A stretch of DNA of 64,000 bases from JBGPGW01 sp046349515 (GTDB lineage: Bacteria > Pseudomonadota > Alphaproteobacteria > CADEGL01): the NCBI GenBank assembly GCA_046349515.1, contig JAXMCE010000001.1, positions 248,001-312,000 of the forward strand. The letters are read 5' to 3'. The translations under genes and the position numbers were made by a program. A model generated the notes under the pieces. That model was not told the DNA's origin and made no database searches. It saw nothing but the letters and a program-made list of their open reading frames with translations. The first letter of the stretch is position 1. The number at the start of each line of letters is the position of its first letter. This document shows positions 26,323 through 36,412 of this stretch, in pieces.

Positions 26323-28911
26323 CTACCGCCGCCCCATGAGCGGCAGGTGCGCCCGCAGGACCGAAGCGCGCCCGACGCCTCTCGGCGGCCGGCGACGGTA
26401 GAACCAGCGCTTCACGCCTTCGGCAAGCACGAGATAGCAGAGCACCATGCCGGCGACGGCGGCGAGGAAGAGCGGCGGCGGTGCGACGAAACCGAACCAC
26501 GCGCCCACGGCCGTGTAGGGAAGCGCTGTCGCGCATGCGACGACGCCCAAGGACGTCGCGACGAGCCACGGATGCGGCCGGCTTTTCAACGGATTACGCC
26601 GCGTGCGGATGACGAAGATCACCAGCACCTGCGTCGCCAAGGATTCGATGAACCAGCCGGTCTGGAACAACGCCTCTCCGGCATCAAAGACGAGGACAAG
26701 GAGGGCGAAGGTCAGGAAATCGAAGAGCGAGCTGACCGGCCCCAGGACGAGCATGAAGTCGCGGATGAAGCGGATGTCCCAGTGCCGCGGCTCGGCCATC
26801 GCTTCCTCGTCGACCTCGTCGATGGGGATCGGCACCTCGGACAGGTCGTAGAGAAGATTGTTCAGGAGGATCTGAACCGGGCGCATGGGGAGGAACGGCA
26901 GGATGAGCGAGGCGCCCGCCATCGAGAACATGTTCCCGAAATTGGAGCTCGTCCCCATCATCACGTATTTCATGACGTTGCCGAAGGTACGCCGCCCCTC
27001 GCGCACGCCGCGCGCGAGCACGCCGAGATCGCGATCGAGGAGGATGATGTCGGCCGCATCCTTGGCGACGTCGACGGCGCTCTCGACGGAGATGCCGACA
27101 TCGGCCGTATGGAGCGAGGGCGCGTCGTTGATGCCGTCGCCGAGGAAGCCGACGACGTGCCCCGCGCGCTTCAAGGCCAGGATCACGCGGTTTTTCTGCG
27201 CGGGCGTCACGCGGCAGAAGAGATTGGTCTCCTCGATGCGCGCGGCGAGCGCGTCGTCGGCGAGCGCGCCAATCTCGGCGCCCGACAGCACGCCCGTGAC
27301 GGGGATGCCCAGCTCCTTGCAGACGTGGCGCGTCACGCGTTCGTTGTCGCCGGTGAGGATCTTGATCGCGACGCCGCCACGCTCGAGGGCGTTGAGCGCG
27401 GTTGCCGCCCCCTCCTTGGGCGGATCGAGGAAGGCGACGAAGCCCGCGAAGACGAGGTCCGCCTCGTCCGATGCCGCGACATGCGATTGCGCCGCCGGCA
27501 CCTCGCGCCAGGCGACGCCGAGGACGCGGAACCCCTCCTCGCCGAGCGCTTCGAAGAGCGCATGCGCCCGCGCGCGGGCAGCATCGTCGAGGACACGAGG
27601 CTCGCCACCGCCGCGATCCTCATAGCGCTGGGCCATGGCGAGAACGTCCTCGGGCGCGCCCTTGACGATAAGCGCGCGCGCGCCGTTCCGTTCGAGCAGC
27701 ACCGAGACGCGGCGGCGCTCGAAATCGAAGGGCACCTCGTCGATCTTCGACCAGCCGGAAGCATCCGTCGGGCTCCGCTCGAGGATGGCCGTGTCGAGGG
27801 GGCTCCTCAATCCGCTCTCGAACCGGCTGTTGAGCCAGGCGAGGTCGAGCACGCGCGGGCTGTCCTCGCCCGAGAGCGCGAGATGCCGCACGAGCTTGAT
27901 CTTCGCCTCGGTCAAGGTACCGGTCTTGTCCGTGCAGAACATGTCCATGCTGCCGAGGTCGTGGATGGCCGCGAGGCGCTTCACGATCACCCGGTCGGCG
28001 GCCATGCGGAGCGCGCCCCGCGCGAGCGTCACCGAGACGATCATGGGCAGGAGCTCGGGCGTGAGCCCGACGGCGAGCGCCAGGGCGAAAAGGAAGCTTT
28101 CGAGGAGCGGGCGGGCGAACAGAACGTTGACCAGGAGCACGAAGAGCGTGAGCAGGACGGTCAGGTGGAGGATGAGCATGCCGAATTCGTAGGTGCCGCG
28201 CTCGAGCGCCGCCGGCGGCGGGGTGTGGCGGAGCGTGCCGCTGATCTCGCCCAGCACCGTCGCGCGACCTGTCGCCGCGACGAGGAGCTTGCCCGAGCCG
28301 CTGATGACCGAGGTGCCCATGAAGCCGGCGTTCGTCGCCTCCGCGACGTCCGCGCCGTCGATCCCGCCATCGATCGCGTGCTTCTCCACCGGATAGGACT
28401 CGCCCGTGAGCAGCGCCTCGTTGACGAAGAAGTCCCGCGCCTCGATGAGGCGACCGTCGGCCGGCACGAGGTCGCCCGCCGCGAGCAGGACCACATCGCC
28501 CGGCACGATCTCGGATGCAGGGATCGTCACCGGCCGCCCGCCGCGCAGCACCTGCTCGTTGAGGGCGACGGACGCGCGGAGCCGCTCGGCCGCGCGCTCG
28601 GCACGATGCTCCTGCACCGTGTCGAGGACGATGCTGAGCACGACGATCGTCGCGATGATGAGGAAGCTCGTCACGTCCCCCGTCGCCGCCGCGATCGATG
28701 CCGCCACGAGAAGAACGAGCACGAGCGGGTTGCGGAACCGGCCGATGAAGCGCCGGAGAAAGCCGAGCCGCCCCACCCCGTCGAGGACGTTGGGGCCGAG
28801 TCGCGCGCGGCGGGAAGCGGCCTCCTCGTCGCTCAAGCCGCCAGGCGTCGCACGAAGCCGCTCGAGAAGCGCCGCGATCGGGCCTTGCCAGAATGGAGCC
28901 GTCGTGGTCAC
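26323..28911 (-). CDS. mgtA: Magnesium-translocating P-type ATPase (MgtA/MgtB)
   Basis: An 862-residue P3B-type ATPase. Motifs: 'TGES' in the actuator domain (about 155), the phosphorylation motif 'DKTGTLTEA' (about 325), 'KGAPEDV' nucleotide-binding and 'GDGINDAP' hinge (about 590), with about 10 membrane segments. The start codon is GTG, with AAGGAAAGG about 12 nt upstream. It imports Mg2+ across the inner membrane when Mg2+ is scarce. The gene is convergent with the SARP gene (10 bp apart) and divergent from the FAD oxidoreductase at 29137; no leader peptide or Mg2+ sensor is obvious in the 225-bp divergent region. Confidence 0.92.
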   Translation of the reverse strand: MTTTAPFWQGPIAALLERLRATPGGLSDEEAASRRARLGPNVLDGVGRLGFLRRFIGRFRNPLVLVLLVAASIAAATGDVTSFLIIATIVVLSIVLDTVQEHRAERAAERLRASVALNEQVLRGGRPVTIPASEIVPGDVVLLAAGDLVPADGRLIEARDFFVNEALLTGESYPVEKHAIDGGIDGADVAEATNAGFMGTSVISGSGKLLVAATGRATVLGEISGTLRHTPPPAALERGTYEFGMLILHLTVLLTLFVLLVNVLFARPLLESFLFALALAVGLTPELLPMIVSVTLARGALRMAADRVIVKRLAAIHDLGSMDMFCTDKTGTLTEAKIKLVRHLALSGEDSPRVLDLAWLNSRFESGLRSPLDTAILERSPTDASGWSKIDEVPFDFERRRVSVLLERNGARALIVKGAPEDVLAMAQRYEDRGGGEPRVLDDAARARAHALFEALGEEGFRVLGVAWREVPAAQSHVAASDEADLVFAGFVAFLDPPKEGAATALNALERGGVAIKILTGDNERVTRHVCKELGIPVTGVLSGAEIGALADDALAARIEETNLFCRVTPAQKNRVILALKRAGHVVGFLGDGINDAPSLHTADVGISVESAVDVAKDAADIILLDRDLGVLARGVREGRRTFGNVMKYVMMGTSSNFGNMFSMAGASLILPFLPMRPVQILLNNLLYDLSEVPIPIDEVDEEAMAEPRHWDIRFIRDFMLVLGPVSSLFDFLTFALLVLVFDAGEALFQTGWFIESLATQVLVIFVIRTRRNPLKSRPHPWLVATSLGVVACATALPYTAVGAWFGFVAPPPLFLAAVAGMVLCYLVLAEGVKRWFYRRRPPRGVGRASVLRAHLPLMGRR

Positions 28912-29136
28912 GCGTCTCGCGCCCTTTCCTTGCCGCGCTGCTCCCTAATCTCTCTCCTCGCGCGCCGGCCGGCCGTGATGCGCATCAATGGCGGCCTGGT
29001 CTTGGCGCCGCATCCCGTCAGGCTGGTCCGGCCTGGATCACCCGCCAGCCCATGGCTAACCTAGGCGACGGGTTGGCGAAAGGCCCGCCGGGCGCGAATC
29101 AGCCGTCCGGCCTCGCGCGTCCGACGAGAAGGGACC

Positions 29137-30795
29137 ATGGCTGGCGACATGGCGTGGGACAGAGAGGTCGATGTCGTCGTCGTCGGCTCGGGTGCCGCGG
29201 GGCTTTCAGCCGCGCTCAGCGCGTCCGTCGGAGGGGCCGAGGTCCTCATCCTCGAGAAGTCGGACCGGGTCGGCGGGACCACCGCCATGTCGGGAGGCGG
29301 CACCTGGGTCCCCGGCAACCACCACATGCTCGCGGCCGGATGCGAGGACTCGATCGAGGACGCGCTCGCCTATATCCGCGCGGTCATGCCGCCCGGGTGG
29401 GAAGAGGACGAGGGCCCGCTCTGGCGCACCTATCTCGAAGAGGCGCCGGCGATGCTCGCCTTCGTCGAGCATCACTCGCCGCTCCGCTTCACGCTCATCC
29501 GCTATCCCGATCTCAAGCCCGACGCCAAAGGCAGCCGGGACTTCGGCCGCCTCCTGAGCCCGGCGCTCCTGAGCCGCAACCTCCTCGGCCCCTGGCGCGA
29601 CCGGGTCCGGAAATCCATCCGGCCGCAGCTGTTCACCTATGACGAGATGATCCTGGGTCCGCTCTTGAAACGCCCGGTGCGCACGATCATCCGCATGGCG
29701 CCGACCCTTCTCCACCGGATCCTGACGCGCCGCGTCGGCATGGGCGCTTCCCTCGTCGTGGGGCTCCTCAAAGGATGCCTCGACCGAGGCTGCGCGATCG
29801 AGACCCTTACGCCGGCGGCAGAGCTGGTGATCGAAGGTGGCGAGCGCGGCCGCGTCGTGGGCGTCGCCGCCACGCTCGGCGGCGAGCGCCGGATGATCCG
29901 CGCACGCAAGGGCGTCGTGCTCGCGACAGGCGGGTTCGAATGGGATCCCGCCATGCTGTCGGAGCATTTTCCGACCGACTGGATTCTCCTCGGCAGTCCG
30001 CGGACGAACACGGGCGACGGCCACCGCATGGCGGCGCGAGCCGGCGCCGTCTTCGCCCATATGGGCGAGGGCACTATCTATCCCGTCTCGGCCACGACCT
30101 ATGAGGGGCAACGGAGCGCCTTCCCCAACACCCAGTTCGACCGCGCCCATTGCATCCTCGTCGATCGCACGGGCCGCCGCTTCGCGTGCGAAGGCCAGCG
30201 CAATGCGGTGACGGCGGCGATCTCTGCGCGCGATCCCGCGACCGGGCGGTCGCTCCACGCGCCGGCCTGGCGCATCTTCGACGCGCAGTTCGCGGCGAAG
30301 AACCCATTCGCCCTGCGCCTGACGCGATGGGTCCCGGGCCAGCTCCACACCGCCGCGACGGTCGAGGCGCTCGCGCGTCTCATCGACGTCGATCCGGCCG
30401 GGCTCAGGGCGACTGTCGAGCGCTTCAACCGCTTCGCCGAGAACGGCGTGGATGAGGATTTCCATCGGGGCGAGTCCGCGATCGAGCGTCACGCCGAGGA
30501 CGCAGCCGGTAGCGACACGCGCAATCCCTCGCTCGGCACGATCGCGAAGCCGCCCTTCCACGCGACACCTTACTATCTCGGCCTTCTCGGCACGAAAGGC
30601 GGACCGCGCACGAACGCCCGCGCCCAGGCGCTCCGCGCCGACGGCACGGTCATCGCCGGGCTCTATTGCGCGGGCTCGATCATGGCCAATTTCTTCGGCA
30701 CGGCCGCCGTCGCCTCGGGCTCGACCCTCGGCCCCTTCATGACCTGGGGCTACATCGCGGGGCAAAATCTTCTTCGCGAGAACCAGCCGGGCTGA
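29137..30795 (+). CDS. FAD-dependent oxidoreductase (fumarate reductase/ketosteroid dehydrogenase-like)
   Basis: A 552-residue flavoprotein. The N-terminus has the FAD dinucleotide motif 'VVVGSGAAGLSAALSA' and 'EKSDRVGGTTAMSGGGTWVPGN'; the C-terminus has 'GLYCAGSIMANFFGTAAVASGSTLG', the second FAD-contact motif of the FAD_binding_2 family. GAAGGG precedes the ATG. Relatives include 3-ketosteroid delta1-dehydrogenase and fumarate reductase-type enzymes. No covalent-FAD motif or signal peptide is seen. The substrate is unknown, and 3-ketosteroid dehydrogenase is one possibility only. Confidence 0.82.
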   Translation: MAGDMAWDREVDVVVVGSGAAGLSAALSASVGGAEVLILEKSDRVGGTTAMSGGGTWVPGNHHMLAAGCEDSIEDALAYIRAVMPPGWEEDEGPLWRTYLEEAPAMLAFVEHHSPLRFTLIRYPDLKPDAKGSRDFGRLLSPALLSRNLLGPWRDRVRKSIRPQLFTYDEMILGPLLKRPVRTIIRMAPTLLHRILTRRVGMGASLVVGLLKGCLDRGCAIETLTPAAELVIEGGERGRVVGVAATLGGERRMIRARKGVVLATGGFEWDPAMLSEHFPTDWILLGSPRTNTGDGHRMAARAGAVFAHMGEGTIYPVSATTYEGQRSAFPNTQFDRAHCILVDRTGRRFACEGQRNAVTAAISARDPATGRSLHAPAWRIFDAQFAAKNPFALRLTRWVPGQLHTAATVEALARLIDVDPAGLRATVERFNRFAENGVDEDFHRGESAIERHAEDAAGSDTRNPSLGTIAKPPFHATPYYLGLLGTKGGPRTNARAQALRADGTVIAGLYCAGSIMANFFGTAAVASGSTLGPFMTWGYIAGQNLLRENQPG

Positions 30796-30913
30796 TGGCC
30801 GCGAAGGGACGCCAGCCGATGCGCGCCCATCAACAGAGCAGCGCGCAAACTGGAAGGACGGCCCCGTCTCGATTATTCTCGCGCTGACATCATCCCATCG
30901 ACCGGCGGACACC

Positions 30914-31246
30914 ATGACCATCCGCCCTTCGCGCCGCTCGACCGCGCCCCTCATCCCCATCGCGATTCTCAGCCTCGCGCTGCTCACCGGCTGTCTCGCG
31001 GAGCAGAAGACGCAGTTCGCGCGCTGCGCCGATGAAGGGATGCGCGTCCATCCGCGCGACCTCTACGAGCGCAATCCGTTCATCATGGCGTGCATGGACA
31101 TCGCCGGCTACGGGCGCAATCTCCGTGATCCCCAATGCAACATGAATTGGCTCGGCGAGACGAACCCGTATTGCTACGCGCCCAAGGGTCCCCTCGCCCG
31201 GTTCCTCTTCCGAATCGAGAAACAGTTCGGCGCGGATTCGGGCTGA
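30914..31246 (+). CDS. Small predicted lipoprotein
   Basis: A 110-residue protein with a basic N-terminus, a hydrophobic stretch and the lipobox 'LLTGC' (Cys at about 27), so it is probably lipid-anchored in the envelope. The mature part has five further Cys ('ARCADEG', 'MACMDIAG', 'QCNMN', 'YCYAPKG'), possibly disulfide-bonded, with no fold I recognise. It stands alone between the FAD oxidoreductase and the convergent monooxygenase. Confidence 0.7.
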   Translation: MTIRPSRRSTAPLIPIAILSLALLTGCLAEQKTQFARCADEGMRVHPRDLYERNPFIMACMDIAGYGRNLRDPQCNMNWLGETNPYCYAPKGPLARFLFRIEKQFGADSG

Positions 31247-31285
31247 TGGGGACCGGGCGCCTCGCCCGGCGCCCGGCTCCGCCGC

Positions 31286-32878
31286 TCAGGACAGAACGAA
31301 GCCCTCGTAGCCGTGCGCGGCGATCTCCTCGCATTTCTTCGCGTAGGCCGGCACGCCGCCGATATAGGGCATGAAGACACGCGGCTTGCCCGCGATGTTG
31401 GCCCCCAAATACCAGGAGTCGCAGTGGGAGCGGAGTGAGACAGCGCCCACCTCCTCGACATGCGCGATCCACGCCTTCTCCGCCTCGGCGCTGGCTTCGA
31501 TCGACTTGAAATTGCTCTTCCGCATGTAGGAAAGGCAGTCCGTCACCCAATCCACATGCTGCTCGATCGCGGGCAGCATGTTCGTGAAAACAGACGGGCT
31601 GCCCGGCCCCGTGATCGTGAACATGTTGGGGAATCCCGCGACCATGAGGCCGAGATAGTTGTGCGGCACCTCGTCCCACTTGTCCTTGAGCGCCTCGCCG
31701 CCCCGGCCGCGGATGTCGATCTCCTTCAAGGTGCCGGTCATGGCATCGAAGCCCGTCGCGAAGATGATCGCGTCGACCTCGTACTCCCGACCGCCCACCT
31801 TGACGCCCTTCTCCGTGATGGAGTCGATGGGCGTTCCGCTGACATCGACGAGCGTGACGTTCGGCCGATTGAAGGTCTCCCAATAGTCCGTGTCGACGCA
31901 GAGACGCTTGCACCCGATGATGTTCCTCGGCGAGAGAAGCTCGGCGACCTTGGGGTCCTTCACGATCGAGCGGATCTTCGCGCGCACGAACTCGGCCGCC
32001 GTTTCGTTGGCCTCGTCGCTCATCAGAAGATCGGCGTAGGCGCCAATGAAGACCGTGCCACCGAAGGCCCAGCGCTTTTCGTATTCCCGCGTGCGTTCCT
32101 CGGGCGTCACTTCGAGCGCCGACTTCGAGCTGAGATCGTAGAGAAGGCCGCTCGGCATGGCCTTGGCCTGCTGGCGAAGCTCCGGATACTGCGCCTTGAT
32201 CTGTTTTCGATACTCCGGCGTCAGCGGCATGTTGTGCGCGGGGACCGTGTAGTTGGGCGTGCGCTGGAAGACGAAAAGATGCTTCGCCTCTTTCGCGACC
32301 ACGGGAATCGTCTGGATCGCGGAGGAGCCGGTGCCGATGACGGCGACGCGCCGGCCCGTGAAATCGACCCGCTCATGCGGCCACTGCCCAGTGTGGTAGG
32401 TGTCGCCCTTGAAGGTCTCGATGCCCTTGAACCTGGGCGTGTTCGTCAAGGAGAGGCAGCCCGTGCCCATGACGCAGTACTGCCCCGAGTATTCCGCGCC
32501 CGCCGAGGTCCGGACGGTCCAGCGCCGCTTGGCCTCATCGAAGACCGCCGAGAGGACGCGCTCCTTGAACCGGATGTCCTTCCGGAGATCGAAGCGGTCG
32601 GCGACGTGGTTCGCGTAGCGAAGGATCTCGGGCTGGGTCGCATAGCGTTCCGACCAATCCCATTCCTGCTCGAGCTCGGGCGAGAACTGGTAGGAGTACT
32701 GCACGCTCTCGACGTCGCAGCGCGCGCCCGGATACCGGTTCCAATACCAGGTGCCACCGACGCCGTCGGCGGCCTCGAGCACGACCGCCGAGAGCCCGAG
32801 GCCCCGGGCCCGGTGCAGCATGTAGAGGCCGGAGAACCCGGCCCCCACGATCACGAGATCGAATTCAGCCTTTGACAT
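31286..32878 (-). CDS. Flavin-containing Baeyer-Villiger type monooxygenase
   Basis: A 530-residue class B flavoprotein monooxygenase. FAD Rossmann motif 'VGAGFSGLYMLHR' at the N-terminus, NADPH Rossmann motif 'IGTGSSAIQ', and between them the BVMO fingerprint FxGxxxHxxxW as 'FKGDTYHTGQWP'. Family members insert oxygen next to a carbonyl of cyclic or linear ketones using NADPH and O2, giving lactones or esters. The gene is monocistronic; upstream it is divergent from a hypothetical gene. Confidence 0.9.
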   Translation of the reverse strand: MSKAEFDLVIVGAGFSGLYMLHRARGLGLSAVVLEAADGVGGTWYWNRYPGARCDVESVQYSYQFSPELEQEWDWSERYATQPEILRYANHVADRFDLRKDIRFKERVLSAVFDEAKRRWTVRTSAGAEYSGQYCVMGTGCLSLTNTPRFKGIETFKGDTYHTGQWPHERVDFTGRRVAVIGTGSSAIQTIPVVAKEAKHLFVFQRTPNYTVPAHNMPLTPEYRKQIKAQYPELRQQAKAMPSGLLYDLSSKSALEVTPEERTREYEKRWAFGGTVFIGAYADLLMSDEANETAAEFVRAKIRSIVKDPKVAELLSPRNIIGCKRLCVDTDYWETFNRPNVTLVDVSGTPIDSITEKGVKVGGREYEVDAIIFATGFDAMTGTLKEIDIRGRGGEALKDKWDEVPHNYLGLMVAGFPNMFTITGPGSPSVFTNMLPAIEQHVDWVTDCLSYMRKSNFKSIEASAEAEKAWIAHVEEVGAVSLRSHCDSWYLGANIAGKPRVFMPYIGGVPAYAKKCEEIAAHGYEGFVLS

Positions 32879-33080
32879 CGCGAGCCTGACTCCGTGGAAT
32901 GGCGAAGCGGGATGTTAGTGCATCGGGAGCAGGGCCCGCAACGCGGGCGGCAGCCAGAATGCATTTGCGGGCCAAGGCCACGCGATAGGACGGTGTCCGA
33001 GGTATCGACGCCTTCCGCAGCGATTGCGAATAATGTGCGATCGAGACTCGGCCATGGGCGGGTGAAAGCGAGGTGGCACG

Positions 33081-33557
33081 ATGTTCGGATTCGGAGAGGA
33101 TGAGAGGGCCGACATCGCGCGGTGGCGCAAAAGGGCCGAAGAGCTGCGCGCCCTCGCGGCCGAGGCGTCCAACGCGACCTCGCGCGACGTCCAGCAGGAC
33201 CTCGCCGGCACCTACGAGCGTCTCGCGCGCCAGGCCGAAGAGCGGAACGAGCGCCGCCGGGGACAAGCGGCTCCGGAAAAGAGCGTCCCACCCGCTCCGA
33301 AAACAAAGCAACCGCCGCCGCGCGCGAGCCGCAGCCACCGCTTCAAGGTCGGGCAGACCGTGTCCTTCGGCACTGCCGCCGGCGGGCTCCTGGCTTCGCC
33401 CGAGCTCCTGCGCATCCTGCACATCGTGGCGACGGACGGGACCGAGAATCAGTACTGGGTCAAATCCATGGCGAACGGCGCCGAGCGCATCGCGTCCGAG
33501 AGCCAGCTCCACCCCGTGCCGGAGGGCGCAGGACCGCCTCAGAAGCGTGATCCCTAG
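33081..33557 (+). CDS. Conserved-looking hypothetical protein
   Basis: A 158-residue protein with GAGGTGG before its ATG. Its N-terminal half is a charged helix ('ARWRKRAEELRALAAEASN...LARQAEERNERR'), then a Pro-rich linker ('SVPPAPKTKQPPP'), then a small globular segment of about 60 residues ('FKVGQTVSFGTAA', 'YWVKSMANGAERI'). The last part resembles small beta-barrel modules seen in alphaproteobacterial hypothetical proteins, but I cannot name it. No signal peptide. Confidence 0.6.
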   Translation: MFGFGEDERADIARWRKRAEELRALAAEASNATSRDVQQDLAGTYERLARQAEERNERRRGQAAPEKSVPPAPKTKQPPPRASRSHRFKVGQTVSFGTAAGGLLASPELLRILHIVATDGTENQYWVKSMANGAERIASESQLHPVPEGAGPPQKRDP

Positions 33558-33761
33558 CGATCGCGCGCGCGCCAATCGTTAACGAACGGCACCGAGATTA
33601 ACGACGCTGGCGTCCTGATCGAAGCTCAGGGCCATGAAAATGGCCGGTCTTAAGACCAATTTAACCATGCAAGCCTAAGACTCGCCGCCTCGATTCATCG
33701 GGCGGATGACACTGCGTTGCGCCCCGTTTCGGCTGTGGAAAACCGCAGAGGGAAGCGGACG

Positions 33762-34382
33762 GTGGTTAATTTGGCACTCACCGAACCATCCGAAACCGTC
33801 GCCGGGCACGAGTCGGGCGACCGGATCATCCGTTGCGGTGAGCAGCTCTACCAGTTGCAGCCGGGATCGTACTGGTACCTGGCCTCATCGACGATGGGCC
33901 TTCTCCGGCACTATGTGAGCCTCTCCGAAGGAATCTGCTCGAGCATCTCCATGATCGCGAGTCTCCCGGCTCTCGACGGGAGCGTCCCCCATTTCGGCCT
34001 GCGGCTGATGAGCGAGGAGAAGGAAAACGCCTGGGAGTCGATCCGCCTTCTCACCGATCCGCGCCTGCCTTCGCGCCGGCACTCGGCACTTCTTTTCGAT
34101 GACGAGAGCATCGCGCGCGAGGCCGCGACACGCTGGTTCGCGCCCGAGGTCAAGCACGTGCTCGACGTCCGCATCGTGTGGGGGACCAAGCTGCACCTGG
34201 CGGATGCGCGCTGGCTCGAATGCGATGAGGAGCGCTGGCACGATCACGCCCAGGCCTATTGGACAGGCGAGATGACGAACGATCCGCTGCCCGAAGTCCT
34301 CGTCGACGGCCTCGTCTACTTCCCCAGCTGGCGCCGGCCGCCCTTCCGTCTCATCCGCGGCCTTTGGACGGGCGGCGATTAG
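33762..34382 (+). CDS. Hypothetical protein
   Basis: About 206 residues from the GTG at 33762, chosen because GAGGGAAG lies 8 nt upstream and the frame only opens with a TTG at 33717. The protein is soluble, Trp- and Asp/Glu-rich ('GSYWYLASSTMGLLRHY', 'WTGEMTNDPLPEVLVDGL'), with no motif I recognise. A short two-residue-charged C-terminus ends in 'LIRGLWTGGD'. Nothing in its neighbours suggests a role. Confidence 0.6.
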   Translation: MVNLALTEPSETVAGHESGDRIIRCGEQLYQLQPGSYWYLASSTMGLLRHYVSLSEGICSSISMIASLPALDGSVPHFGLRLMSEEKENAWESIRLLTDPRLPSRRHSALLFDDESIAREAATRWFAPEVKHVLDVRIVWGTKLHLADARWLECDEERWHDHAQAYWTGEMTNDPLPEVLVDGLVYFPSWRRPPFRLIRGLWTGGD

Positions 34383-34502
34383 GAACGGCGCGGCGATGCG
34401 CAGCCGCGTCGCTTATCGTCCGAAGACCTGTCCCCGTCCCTTCCCGGCGATCGCAAGGCCGGAAGGGGCTCAGCGATCGCTCTTTCGTTCGCGTCCTCTT
34501 CG

Positions 34503-35150
34503 CTAGAACCGATAGACGATGCCGCCGCCGACGATCCATGGATCGATGGCGAGCGTTCCCGTCAGCGTGCCGTTGTTGAGGCTGACGCCAGGCCGGAGGA
34601 ACAGGCGCTTCATGTCGAGATTGACGCCCCAATGCTTGTCCAAGAAATAGTCGAAGCCCGCCTGGACCGCCCCACCGACCGTATTGTGGACGTCGAGCTG
34701 GGTGATCGTGCCACCCGCGGCGTGCTCGTTGAAGAAGATCGTGTAGTTGAGCCCCGCGCCCACATAGGGACGGAACGCACCGAGCGACGTCAGGTGATAC
34801 TTGAGCGTCAGCGTCGGCGGCAGCAGCCACGCCTTGCCGATATCGACGCCTTCAAGCGCGCCGCGCCCTTTCACGCGGTGAGGCGTGACGGCGAGAATCA
34901 GCTCGCTCGAGATGTTCGGCGTAAAGAAATAGTTCACGTCGAGCTCTGGAACGACGGAAGTGTCGATCGACGCATCGGCGCCCGGCACCTGGTCGATGCT
35001 GGCCGACGCATTCGGAATGACGGCAACGCCGCGCAAGCGAAGAAGCCACGGACTCGTGCCGTCGCCGGGACCTTCTTCGGCACGCGCGGGCGCGGCAAAG
35101 CTGCCAGCAACGGCCAAGGCCGCCGCGCAGAAGACAAAGAATCGTCTCAT
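34503..35150 (-). CDS. OmpW family outer membrane protein
   Basis: A 215-residue protein with a clear signal peptide ('MRRFFVFCAAALAVAGSFAAPARA'-type, about 24 residues) and alternating beta-strand sequence ending in an aromatic C-terminal Phe ('GGGIVYRF'), typical for outer membrane assembly. Internal 'SLGAFRPYVGAGLNYTIFFNE' and 'DYFLDKHWGVNLDMKRLFL' are OmpW-family features. It forms a small 8-stranded barrel that lets hydrophobic compounds into the periplasm. GGAGATCC is upstream of the ATG; an in-frame extension of the open frame is ignored because it has no signal sequence. Confidence 0.87.
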   Translation of the reverse strand: MRRFFVFCAAALAVAGSFAAPARAEEGPGDGTSPWLLRLRGVAVIPNASASIDQVPGADASIDTSVVPELDVNYFFTPNISSELILAVTPHRVKGRGALEGVDIGKAWLLPPTLTLKYHLTSLGAFRPYVGAGLNYTIFFNEHAAGGTITQLDVHNTVGGAVQAGFDYFLDKHWGVNLDMKRLFLRPGVSLNNGTLTGTLAIDPWIVGGGIVYRF

Positions 35151-35413
35151 TGCAGGATCTCCCCCCCCTCTGTGCGCGCACTCTCGAATATGCGCGGCGC
35201 GCACTAGACAGGAGGAAGCGGCCGATCGGCCTTGAGACAAGTCAAACAGAGTCGAAACGAGACGACGGACAGGGCAGCCGCGATTGCAAACGATCCGCAG
35301 CCGCACGCCGCACGATGCTCGCACTGCGACAAGGCGCCGATCGGGCGGGCGCGAGGACGAGAGCGCGGGCTCCCGTCACGACGCGAAGACGTGCTGCGAT
35401 CCGATCGTGACGG

Positions 35414-36178
35414 TCAGGTCTTGTAGTCAGGCTGATCGCGGTCGAGCGTGCGCTTCATGGCCGCGTAGTTGAGGTGGGCGGATTCCGCGCGACGCCCTCC
35501 CTCGGTCTGCTGGCTGCGCGTGAACTGCACGATCTGCTCCGGCACCGGCCTGAGCTTCGCGCCCGAAGCGATGACGCTGTGCATGGTCTTGCACGCCTTC
35601 TCGAAATAGTAGAGGTCGTACCAGGCCTCGGCGACGCTGTCGGCGACGGAGGTCAGGCCGTGGTTGGCGCTCAAGAGCAGCGGCTTGTCGCCCGTGACCT
35701 TGGCCATGCGCTGGGCCTCCTCGATCGTCTGGCCCTGGCCTTCGAAACTGTCGTCGTAGGCGACGAGACCGTCGAAGGCCATGACGTCCTGGTGCACCAT
35801 CATGAGGCGCCCGGGATCGGTCATGCACAGCCACGCCGCGTAGTAGGGATGGCAGTGCAGCACGGCGGCACCGTGGGGATGGAGCTTGTGGAACTGGGAG
35901 TGGATGCAATAGGCCGTCGCTTCGATCTCGCCCTGCCCTTCGACGACATTGCCCTCGAAATCGCAGACGATGAGGTTGGAGGCGGTCACCTCGGACATGA
36001 GCGTGCCGTGGGCCTTGACGAAGAAGCGGTCCTTGGTGCCGGGCACCATCACCGTGAAATGATTCCAGATGCCGTCGTCGAACTGGAAGCGATTGGCGAG
36101 CCGGTGCGCGGCTGCCAGGTCGACCCGCGCCTGCCATACGGGGTCCGTGCGCTGATCGATTCGTACGACCGTTGCCAT
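35414..36178 (-). CDS. Class II aldolase/adducin family protein (second copy)
   Basis: A 254-residue paralogue of 15094-15861. Zinc ligands are in 'HPHGAAVLHCHPYYAAWL' and 'ANHGLTSVADSVAEAWYDLYYFE'. GGAGG precedes the ATG. It is divergent from the SDR gene at 36413 across about 230 bp. The same SDR plus class II aldolase pairing occurs at 14.2-15.9 kb, which suggests repeated use of a dehydrogenase/aldolase pair. Confidence 0.86.
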   Translation of the reverse strand: MATVVRIDQRTDPVWQARVDLAAAHRLANRFQFDDGIWNHFTVMVPGTKDRFFVKAHGTLMSEVTASNLIVCDFEGNVVEGQGEIEATAYCIHSQFHKLHPHGAAVLHCHPYYAAWLCMTDPGRLMMVHQDVMAFDGLVAYDDSFEGQGQTIEEAQRMAKVTGDKPLLLSANHGLTSVADSVAEAWYDLYYFEKACKTMHSVIASGAKLRPVPEQIVQFTRSQQTEGGRRAESAHLNYAAMKRTLDRDQPDYKT

Positions 36179-36412
36179 CGCTCGCGTCCTCCTTTGGGTT
36201 CAGCTGCCCCGCCGGGCCGCCTGTCGGCCGGCCGAGGACAGGCGAGCATAGCCGACCGGGCGGCTTCCCTGAACGGTGGAAATGGCGGCCGCGAATGGCC
36301 GCGCGGGCGACCATGATGCAAATCATTCCCAATCGAGGGCGCGGCGATGACGATCGGATGGTGGCGCCGATCTGCTAGCATCGGCGCGCCGTCACGAAGA
36401 AAGGAGTCACCC

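Noticed and set aside
26065..29064. A 999-codon open frame antisense to mgtA
   Set aside because: The minus-strand gene has all P-type ATPase motifs; the plus-strand frame is charge-rich shadow sequence.
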